Under the pieces are notes generated by a model. That model did not search any database. It was not told the DNA's origin and saw nothing but the letters and a program-made list of their open reading frames with translations. Position numbers and translations under genes: made by a program. A stretch of DNA of 9,325 nucleotides from an uncultured Treponema sp. (GTDB lineage: Bacteria; Spirochaetota; Spirochaetia; Treponematales; Treponemataceae): positions 1-9,325 of the forward strand of contig CALAUH010000268.1 of assembly GCA_937892225.1 (NCBI GenBank), read 5' to 3'. Shown here piece by piece: positions 1 to 6,966 of the stretch (positions are counted from its first letter, which is position 1; each line of letters starts with the position of its first letter).

Positions 1-145
1 AAATCATTACTTGCTCATCAAATTCATATTTTTTATGACCTAGTTCCATGAATTTTTCATAATCATAACTGAATTGAATTACATCATAATCATCAAAAAT
101 CTTTTCAAAATTTTTCCAAGTTACTAATATTTTACTTGTACGCAT
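1..145 (-). CDS. Unrecognised gene, N-terminal 48 codons only (3' end outside window)
   Basis: An open frame starts with ATG at 145 and runs without a stop off the left edge. It begins MRTSKILVTWKNFEKIFD and continues rich in Asp, Glu, Lys, Tyr and Phe. No signal peptide, membrane segment or known motif shows in these 48 residues, and I do not recognise the family. It is real rather than chance because of the well-spaced AAGGAG site, the 11-base gap after the helicase stop, and codon use like its neighbours. Cotranscription and probable coupling suggest that its product works with the helicase-nuclease, perhaps as a partner or effector, but nothing in the visible part says what it does. The N-terminus is soluble in character. 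Confidence 0.7.
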   Translation of the reverse strand, partial: MRTSKILVTWKNFEKIFDDYDVIQFSYDYEKFMELGHKKYEFDEQVMI

Positions 146-151
146 AATAAA

Positions 152-157
152 CTCCTT
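152..157 (-). promoter_or_regulatory. Shine-Dalgarno overlapping the helicase stop codon
   Basis: On the minus strand TAAAGGAG joins the helicase stop (TAA, 159-157) to an AAGGAG ribosome site (157-152), six bases before the ATG at 145. The site shares the last base of the stop codon. Ribosomes finishing the helicase would sit directly on it, so the downstream gene is probably translationally coupled. This decides the start of the partial gene at the left edge. Confidence 0.8.
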
Positions 158-3100
158 TACTTTTTATAATCTTCTGGATGAATAGCTTTTATCGCAGCAA
201 AATTAATTGAACTATCTTCTTCATTTAAAAGATTAGGTATAACTACAATTCGACTATCTTCCGTTTCATCAGGAGATAAATATCCATCTGCTAAAATGTT
301 GATTACATAAACTCTCTTTCCACCACATTCATCTAACTTCCGGCTTATCTTCTGAAACATTTTTTTTCTATCAGAATAGTAATATGGTCTCCAATGCTTA
401 AAATCCACGTAAACATCTTTGCTCATTTCAAAATCAAAAAGTTCAAATTTTGAAGGGTCATCTATTTCTTTTAATTTAATGTCTAATCTATCTTCCAAAA
501 TGAATTTTCCACATTCTTCTCCAAGAGCTCCCTTGTATATATTTTGATATACAACAGGCGTCATAATATATTTCTTAGAATCGAATTTGGTAGCAAATCC
601 CTGTGATTGAAAATATTCCAGCATTCCTGGATATTTGAGTAATTTTTGTAAACGGCAATCTTCTTCACTAACTTCCTGAACTCCATATCCACTATCAGAT
701 ATGAATTCTTTTAAATTATTTCTGAGTATAAATTCTTCTTTTGAATGTCTAAAATCTATTCTTACAGTTCCAAAATCATTTTTTTGAGCAAAATAATATT
801 TCGAAGCACCATTATCAGTTTCAAAATACATACCTAAAAACTTATGTTCACTGTCCGATTGAGGTTTTCTAAGCATATCAATACGAGTTTGTCTCCACAT
901 ACTCATATTTTTTTCCTGCCATTCTCCATCCTCTTTTTTCATAAGACTATTAATCCAACGGTTTGCTCGTGTTGAATTTTTTATAGCTCTTAATGTTAAT
1001 GTATCTGTTTCAACTGGAGCTACTCCTGGACATATTTTATAAATTGCATTTAATTCAGGGGTTAATATGTGTTTTTCAAATTCAGATTTATCTAACATTC
1101 CAAGTACAGAGTTGCTGATATAGATTTTAATATTTTTATTCTTAACAAAGGTCCTTGTTATACGCCCTACTGACTGCATAATGATCTGCAAAACCTTGTT
1201 TCTAGCCATTGGACAATTATTTGCTTTAAGCAATACCGCTTCAAAATCTTTTCCATTTTTCATATCTCTTAAGGCATATTTCAAAAGACTTTCTTGTTCA
1301 TACTTTTCTAGATAATCATTCTCGTATGTATCTTGTATTTTTGTTGCTAAAGTAATTCTTTCTAAATTACGTTCAAACGGTTTCTTATCTCCATATGTCT
1401 TATTAAAATTCTGATGAGTAATGTCTCCTAAAACAATTCCATCATTCTTTGAATTCTTTCCAATTGAAACATAATCTTTAATGATATTTATATCATAATC
1501 AAAATTGAGGTTCTGACCTGCCATTAATGTTTGATAAGAAGAGAAAACCATCCTCTTTTTTCCAGCTGCAAGATCCTCAGATAGTTTAATCTTATCTTCT
1601 TCAAAACTTTCTGAAGATTTAAGAATTACTATAGTGTCTTTATAGTCTTCAATATTTTCACCAGTTGCTTCTAATATCTTCTCGAATACATAGCGAATTA
1701 CTTCCTCGTCAAAATCTTCACTATCAGTTTTTAATAAAGGCCAATTTAAAAACAACCACGCATGATTATTTTTACCTGTCCAGAAATCATACATAGCCTT
1801 TATTACATCCAAATAACGAGTAATTTTGTATTCTTTGTTAGAGGTTTTTGCAATTAATTTTCTTGCAATCATTTCAGAAATATCATCAGGAAGATATTCT
1901 AATATTTCTTGAATAGCTTTTGTTTTATCTGCAATTTGTGAATATAATCCAGCACTATTCATTATGACTGCTGAAATTTCAATTCCTTTTTCTGAATATT
2001 CATTTTCAAGTTTCTTTTCGGCATTTTTTATTTTCTGCAAATTATCAGCAGAAACAAGAGAGAAATTTTCCCCAAGGACATCTGCTAAATATGAAATATT
2101 GTAATTTTCAAAAGTTGGGACAAGTGCTGTAGCACTTATACCTATAACATTTGCTTTTGTACTCAAATACTTCATGAATTTCTCAGGAGTATCATGTTTT
2201 TGAAATGTTAATATTTCTGTATCCTCATTGTGCATTTGAGAATCAACATAATGATGAATATCAAAACCATAATTGTAATAGGTTGTATCAGGAATCATAT
2301 CTGAAAGAGTTTTGTATTCTTTCTCTAACTGATTATATGGAACATAGTAAAGTTTATTTTCCATAATTAATTCTGCCTCTTCCTGATTAAGTCCGAACTT
2401 ACCCAGAATAGACATTAGGGCTTCTTCTTCTGTTATTTTTGCATAATTTGAATAACGCATTGCCCATCGTCTGATAAAACTTCTAAACTCACCAAAATAT
2501 TGTTCCAGATTTTCAAGCAAGGAGTTGATATATATGAATGAATCTTTTTCGAGTTGGTTGTGTTCTTCTTTTGTCAGGAATTTTATATCCAGTTTATCTG
2601 TCTCATTATTCTTTACAGCAACAATATAATTTCTGGCAGGATCTCCTAAAGTATGAAGCGATCCATCATGAATCATAAAATTGCAACGTTCGTCTCTATA
2701 TTCTTTGCACAATTGCATTGAATCATATGCAAAAAACTTTTCATAAAGACTATCTGCTTTTTGTTTCATAACTTCAAAAGTAATTCGCACACCTTTTCCA
2801 TCACAAGTATCCATATAGGGCTTACTTAATTTAATTTGGAATTTTTGATGGATAGTCTTAAATATCTCAATTTTATTCTCAAATTTCTTTGCAGTATTTT
2901 CTAGAATTATGTTATCAATTACCTGTTTAGTAGAATCAAATTCATCAATAAAAATTACCGCATTTTCTGTAAGCTTATTATTTATGAATTTATAAGTTGG
3001 TTCTATTATTGTTGAATTCCCATAAAGAAATTTAGCCATACTTAACATAAAAACTTTGTGATTTTCTGTATCGACTGTAGGATAGACTTTCCTTATCCAT

Positions 3101-3678
3101 TCATACTTAGTATTAATCAAATAGCTTTTTTTATATTTTTGCTCATCTTCTACATTTTCAGGAATTGTTATTTTCAAATCTGAAGCTTCTGTTTTTAACA
3201 TAGCTTCTATCTTTTTTCTAAAAGCTCTTTCTGCTTCTTCCAGTTCTTTATCAATTTCAATTTTTAGTTTTGGATTAGTTGGAATATGGGATTTATTTTC
3301 ATTTTCCACCAGTTTTTTATATTGTGTAACTGCTAAACGGAGTTCTTTATATTCTTGCCATTCTTTACAGTCTTTTATTTCTTTTTCGAATTTGTCTAAA
3401 TCTAGAGATAAGAAAGAAGATATATTTCGTTCAACTTTCATTACCTCTTGTACAAATTTTGATTTATCTTTGTAATGTTTCTTTAAACTAGAATAAGGGA
3501 GGTTCTTTAACTGAGTCGTAATGAAAAAGATATTTCTTTCAGGATGTTCTTCTCTATATTTTGCAATACACTCTAGCACATTATGAGTTTTACCACGGCC
3601 AGTAGGTATTTCCATAATAGAAAGACCTGTATCCTTTTCCATAAATCTGTTAATTTCATTCTGAATTATTTGTTTCAT
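157..3678 (-). CDS. Large SF2 DEAD/DEAH-like helicase fused to a C-terminal PD-(D/E)XK nuclease; family not recognised
   Basis: This 1173-residue protein is predicted to use ATP to move on or unwind nucleic acid and to cut it. Visible motifs are Walker A IPTGRGKT (residues 24-31), Ia FFITTQ (51-56), II FIDEFD (243-248, a DEFD variant of DEAD), III ISAT (514-517), V-like MAGQNLNF (719-726) and VI QSVGRITR (835-842). The gaps between Ia and II (about 185 residues, with a Lys/Glu-rich probable coiled coil at 95-165) and between II and III (about 265 residues) recall the XPD/DinG layout. However, the first gap has a single Cys, so no iron-sulfur cluster. The C-terminus carries GEECG (Glu1054/1055), Asp1082 and VDFKHW (Asp1092, Lys1094), a PD-(D/E)XK signature. 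There is no signal peptide or membrane segment, so it is cytoplasmic. It follows the addBA terminator and is coupled to the next gene. A role in genome defence or repair is inference. Helicase confidence is high, nuclease confidence moderate to high. Confidence 0.85.
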   Translation of the reverse strand: MKQIIQNEINRFMEKDTGLSIMEIPTGRGKTHNVLECIAKYREEHPERNIFFITTQLKNLPYSSLKKHYKDKSKFVQEVMKVERNISSFLSLDLDKFEKEIKDCKEWQEYKELRLAVTQYKKLVENENKSHIPTNPKLKIEIDKELEEAERAFRKKIEAMLKTEASDLKITIPENVEDEQKYKKSYLINTKYEWIRKVYPTVDTENHKVFMLSMAKFLYGNSTIIEPTYKFINNKLTENAVIFIDEFDSTKQVIDNIILENTAKKFENKIEIFKTIHQKFQIKLSKPYMDTCDGKGVRITFEVMKQKADSLYEKFFAYDSMQLCKEYRDERCNFMIHDGSLHTLGDPARNYIVAVKNNETDKLDIKFLTKEEHNQLEKDSFIYINSLLENLEQYFGEFRSFIRRWAMRYSNYAKITEEEALMSILGKFGLNQEEAELIMENKLYYVPYNQLEKEYKTLSDMIPDTTYYNYGFDIHHYVDSQMHNEDTEILTFQKHDTPEKFMKYLSTKANVIGISATALVPTFENYNISYLADVLGENFSLVSADNLQKIKNAEKKLENEYSEKGIEISAVIMNSAGLYSQIADKTKAIQEILEYLPDDISEMIARKLIAKTSNKEYKITRYLDVIKAMYDFWTGKNNHAWLFLNWPLLKTDSEDFDEEVIRYVFEKILEATGENIEDYKDTIVILKSSESFEEDKIKLSEDLAAGKKRMVFSSYQTLMAGQNLNFDYDINIIKDYVSIGKNSKNDGIVLGDITHQNFNKTYGDKKPFERNLERITLATKIQDTYENDYLEKYEQESLLKYALRDMKNGKDFEAVLLKANNCPMARNKVLQIIMQSVGRITRTFVKNKNIKIYISNSVLGMLDKSEFEKHILTPELNAIYKICPGVAPVETDTLTLRAIKNSTRANRWINSLMKKEDGEWQEKNMSMWRQTRIDMLRKPQSDSEHKFLGMYFETDNGASKYYFAQKNDFGTVRIDFRHSKEEFILRNNLKEFISDSGYGVQEVSEEDCRLQKLLKYPGMLEYFQSQGFATKFDSKKYIMTPVVYQNIYKGALGEECGKFILEDRLDIKLKEIDDPSKFELFDFEMSKDVYVDFKHWRPYYYSDRKKMFQKISRKLDECGGKRVYVINILADGYLSPDETEDSRIVVIPNLLNEEDSSINFAAIKAIHPEDYKK

Positions 3679-3682
3679 TCTT

Positions 3683-3688
3683 ACCTCT
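3683..3688 (-). promoter_or_regulatory. Ribosome-binding site of the SF2 helicase-nuclease gene
   Basis: The minus strand reads AGAGGT four bases before the ATG at 3678. The match is moderate and weaker than the site before addA, but well placed. It supports this ATG as the start, which also puts the Walker A motif at residues 24-32, close to the N-terminus as in many superfamily 2 helicases. Confidence 0.7.
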
Positions 3689-3736
3689 ACTTATTAATAT
3701 AGTTACAAAAATGCCAGTATACATATATTTTAATAC

Positions 3737-3765
3737 GTAAAGGTGTCATAGAATGACACTGTCAA
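3737..3765 (-). promoter_or_regulatory. Candidate promoter/operator for the SF2 helicase-nuclease gene
   Basis: Directly after the terminator the minus strand has a consensus -35 box, TTGACA (3765-3760). It is followed by a perfect 7-bp inverted repeat GTGTCAT-TCT-ATGACAC (3759-3743), which fills exactly the 17 bases of a normal promoter spacer. The hexamer at the expected -10 position (CTTTAC, 3742-3737, or TTTACG one base on) is a poor match, so an activator may be needed or the real -10 lies elsewhere; AT-rich TAAAAT and TATACT sequences follow. Counting the -35 box, the half-site TGACA/TGTCA occurs three times in 21 bases (3764-3760, 3758-3754, 3748-3744), which suggests a protein-binding site. 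Some promoter is expected here because of the terminator; the exact boxes are inference. Confidence 0.4.
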
Positions 3766-3813
3766 AAAAAAAGAGCAGAAATTCCTGATTTTTTTCAAGA
3801 TTCTGCTCTTTTT
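3764..3813 (-). terminator. Intrinsic terminator after the addBA pair
   Basis: A perfect 13-bp inverted repeat has arms at 3768-3780 and 3801-3813 (core GAGCAGAA / TTCTGCTC) and a 20-base loop. Read on the minus strand, the second arm runs into nine consecutive T residues (3772-3764), the classic Rho-independent layout. The arm begins 19 bases after the stop of the addA-like gene. The plus-strand side also ends in five T residues, so it may work weakly in both directions, but no plus-strand gene is seen to use it. It separates addBA from the downstream helicase gene as transcription units. Confidence 0.85.
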
Positions 3814-3831
3814 ACAAGAAAATATATATCT

Positions 3832-6800
3832 TTACTTGATTTCTACAACACTTCCACCTACAGCATAGTAAACCAATTTTGCTTTTACTTTTTTTCCTGC
3901 TGCCTCAAGTGCCCGTCTGTAACATTCAAATTGTCCTTTATAGTTTCCAACATAATGTTTTTCGTTGGTTTTATCCATAATCTGAGCTATAGAACCAGGG
4001 AAGGTTTTGAAATCAACAAGAATTACACCTTCTTCGGTTTCCCAAATTAAGTCTATACTTCCTGTATATATTTGCCCTTTATAAAAATGCTTGAACGGTA
4101 ACTCGTGATAAGTTTTACCCTTTCCGTATGTCTTGGTCAGGAAGTCTTCTAAATTATTCCAAGCTTCAACAACTTCTTCTGGATTTGGTATCTTTGTTTC
4201 AAAACCAAAACCTTTAATAACTTCTGTTGCTTTTTCTGTACTTCTGTCGTATTCAATAAATGCAAATATATCGTGTATACAAGTACCAATTTTATCAGCT
4301 TCGCCAGTTTCCGCCTTAATTGTTATTCTCTTACCAAAACTATAAATTTCTTTTGCATCAACCTTCTTATCTGAAGGTGTTTTACTAGGCTGCATATCGC
4401 GAGTTTCATACACTTTAGGAGACTGAACTAAATCAATAATGTTTTTACTAGGACGTTTGAATTTCCAGACTCTTAGATATTCAACATTAAATGCATGTTC
4501 ACTACCAATATTCAAAATATCATTTGCCCCAGCAGTCGCTATTACATTCACAGCAGGAACACCTATTGAATTAAACCAGGTAAATCCATCTTTTTCTGCA
4601 GCTGCCAAAATTAAAGAATCTCTTGGTCTTGTCATAGCAACATACAAAAGTCTTTTGCCTTCTTCTATCTCCTCAGCTTTAACTCGTTTGAATAAATCAG
4701 ATTCAAGAACCGGCTTTTGAATTTCCTCTGGAATATTTTCTCTTGCTGCAGTTGTATACACAAATGGCAAAATTCCAATATACATTTCAGGATACAGAAC
4801 TGTTGCTGAAGGACATTCTTTATGTCGTGCATGATTTCCAAAAAAACTTCTCTTTATTAAAAGTTTTTCATCCAATAAATCTTCATCCAGATTGAATAAG
4901 ATTACATGCTTCCATTCCAATCCCTTAGATTTATGGAATGTAACAAGATTAACTCCATCTACAGCACCTTCTGTTTTTAATCCAATCTCTTTTGTGAATG
5001 AGATAAATCCATATATAGTTGCAGGGAATCCCATCTGTGCACAGTGCTCTTCATATTTCTTTGCAGATACAATAATTGCTTGAAGATTTTCTGCAGAGTT
5101 ATCTGAATCTGGCCAATTCTTTACTAGATTATATAAATCCAATTCAATAATCAGAGTTTCTACAAGTCCACTCACAGACTGTAATTTATATTCACTACGT
5201 CTAGCCATTAATTTTTTAATAATTCTGTTATCTTCAAGCCAATCTGGAGAATCATCTGTTTTTATACTGTTATATTCGAGTTTAGAATCAAATATTTTTC
5301 CGGCATCAAAATCTTTCTGTGAAAGGAATGCTATTTGTGCCCTGGCCAAATTATCATGTTTATTTAGAATCAATGATAACAACGATGTAACAAGAAGCAT
5401 CTCATGGTTTTCGACTGCTGTAGGATCCGAACGATGAACAGGAATATTATATTGCTGCAGATATTTAGTTAATTCATCCAAAGTAGTATTTCTTCTTGCT
5501 AATACAGCAATTTCGCTAGGAAGAACATTCTCATCACTAATCATTACAGCAATATTTGAGGCTATCTTTTGAAGTTTTTCACTATCATCTTTTCCAGCTA
5601 GAGGCCAACAACGTAAATTACCAGGAGCTTCCTTTCTATTGAAATCTAATTCAACCAGTTTTTTTGTATCATCACCAAATGTATTACTAAAAGCTTTTGA
5701 GAATGTTGCATTACATGTATTAACAATCTTTCCAAGAGTTCGATAGCTTTTAGTAAGAGGAGGTAACTGTTGATTACCATTTTCATTTAAACCAATGTTA
5801 TCTGTAACAGCTTTTGTAAGTTCTGTATCGGCACCACGGAATTTATAAATCGCTTGCTTGTAGTCTCCTACCCAAATACTTTCTTTTACTAATTCTGATA
5901 ACTTATCAAATATTTTTACCTGAATAGGAGATGAATCCTGAAACTCATCTACAAAGAGATACATATTCTGAGCTTTTATATCTTCTTTTACTTCTTCGTA
6001 ATCAAGTAAATCATTAAACATAACTTCCATATCATTAAAATCAATGAGATGTTTCTGTTTTTTATATTCTGTAAAAGAATGCATCCAGCGTTTTGCTAAA
6101 CTAAATATTAAATCTAGATAGTCATACAGAACCTTTCTAACTTCTTCAGAACTCCAGATATGATATAAATCAGAAGCTATAGAATTACTTAATTCCGTCT
6201 GGCACTTAGCAGGTAATTTTTCGATAAATTTAGACAACTCTTTTAAATACAAGAAATTTTCTACAGATGCATTTATGCAATTTCTTCTCAACTTGTTAAG
6301 ACTCTTTTCTCTAGTCTGATTTCCACCTAAAAGCTGTTTTTTATCTTCCAAAAATTCTTTGACATTATCTTCATTGTAAACAATGTGATGTCCTGACTCT
6401 GTTAATGAATCAACTAAATCTTTTGAATACTGCAAACTATTATCTAATTCATCTGCAGTAATATTATAATTTTTTGCAAAACCAACAATTTTACTTAATG
6501 TTTCTTTCCAAAATTCAAAATCAGGAGAAGTTCCGTATCCAACATCATTTTTTTTCTGTATATCAAAAGTATTTCTGAATTTATATAGTTTTTCTAACTC
6601 AGCTTCTGTTGGAAGATTAGCCAATGATTGATTTTGATAAAATTCAACATCGTCATCAGTCATAATATTAAGTTTTGGGCTATTACCAGAAACATACCAG
6701 TATTTCTGAATAAACATATTAGCAACAGCATGAACAGTTCCAATCATAGCCTGATCCAAACGTGCTGCTTCTTCATATTTTTTATGAGAATATAATTTTG

Positions 6801-6966
6801 CCTTTGCTTTTTCTTTAAACTCATTAGCTGCTTTTTCAGTAAATGTTGTTAGAATTACATTTTCAGGAGCAACCGCTCCAGATTCTATTACTTTTTCAAG
6901 ATTCTCAGTTAATGTATAAGTTTTTCCACTGCCAGCACTTGCACTGATATATTTTACATTCTTCAT
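3832..6966 (-). CDS. addA: AddA-like UvrD/Rep-family (SF1A) helicase with C-terminal RecB-type nuclease
   Basis: This 1044-residue ATP-dependent 3'-5' DNA helicase and nuclease is the AddA partner of the preceding protein. All superfamily 1 motifs are visible: Walker A SASAGSGKT (residues 8-16), Ia LTTFTEKAANEF (39-50), Ic IGTVHA (75-80), II VDEFQDSS (339-346), III VGDYKQAIYKFRGAD (366-380), IV LTKSYRT (404-410), V VTFHKSKGLEW (675-685) and VI RLLYVAMTRPRD (772-783). The nuclease follows: GTCIH (His898), HELPF (Glu955), GSIDL (Asp972), VDFKTF (Asp985, Lys987) and QFECY (Gln1012, Tyr1016). Every expected catalytic residue is present, so both activities look intact. It is shorter than Bacillus AddA (about 1230). 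The ATG at 6966 sits in TAATG, shared with the addB stop, behind a near-perfect ribosome site, which implies translational coupling. The gene ends 19 bases before a terminator. A plain RecB/UvrD-like protein is the alternative, but a nuclease-bearing upstream partner favours AddA. Confidence 0.9.
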   Translation of the reverse strand: MKNVKYISASAGSGKTYTLTENLEKVIESGAVAPENVILTTFTEKAANEFKEKAKAKLYSHKKYEEAARLDQAMIGTVHAVANMFIQKYWYVSGNSPKLNIMTDDDVEFYQNQSLANLPTEAELEKLYKFRNTFDIQKKNDVGYGTSPDFEFWKETLSKIVGFAKNYNITADELDNSLQYSKDLVDSLTESGHHIVYNEDNVKEFLEDKKQLLGGNQTREKSLNKLRRNCINASVENFLYLKELSKFIEKLPAKCQTELSNSIASDLYHIWSSEEVRKVLYDYLDLIFSLAKRWMHSFTEYKKQKHLIDFNDMEVMFNDLLDYEEVKEDIKAQNMYLFVDEFQDSSPIQVKIFDKLSELVKESIWVGDYKQAIYKFRGADTELTKAVTDNIGLNENGNQQLPPLTKSYRTLGKIVNTCNATFSKAFSNTFGDDTKKLVELDFNRKEAPGNLRCWPLAGKDDSEKLQKIASNIAVMISDENVLPSEIAVLARRNTTLDELTKYLQQYNIPVHRSDPTAVENHEMLLVTSLLSLILNKHDNLARAQIAFLSQKDFDAGKIFDSKLEYNSIKTDDSPDWLEDNRIIKKLMARRSEYKLQSVSGLVETLIIELDLYNLVKNWPDSDNSAENLQAIIVSAKKYEEHCAQMGFPATIYGFISFTKEIGLKTEGAVDGVNLVTFHKSKGLEWKHVILFNLDEDLLDEKLLIKRSFFGNHARHKECPSATVLYPEMYIGILPFVYTTAARENIPEEIQKPVLESDLFKRVKAEEIEEGKRLLYVAMTRPRDSLILAAAEKDGFTWFNSIGVPAVNVIATAGANDILNIGSEHAFNVEYLRVWKFKRPSKNIIDLVQSPKVYETRDMQPSKTPSDKKVDAKEIYSFGKRITIKAETGEADKIGTCIHDIFAFIEYDRSTEKATEVIKGFGFETKIPNPEEVVEAWNNLEDFLTKTYGKGKTYHELPFKHFYKGQIYTGSIDLIWETEEGVILVDFKTFPGSIAQIMDKTNEKHYVGNYKGQFECYRRALEAAGKKVKAKLVYYAVGGSVVEIK

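Noticed and set aside
3743..3759. Short inverted repeat as a second terminator
   Set aside because: On the minus strand it is followed by CCTTTACG rather than a T-run, and its loop is only three bases; an operator-type site is more likely.
4133..5083. Three plus-strand open frames (4133-4345, 4439-4720, 4892-5083)
   Set aside because: All lie inside the well-supported addA-like gene on the opposite strand, have no ribosome sites or recognisable domains, and look like antisense shadows.
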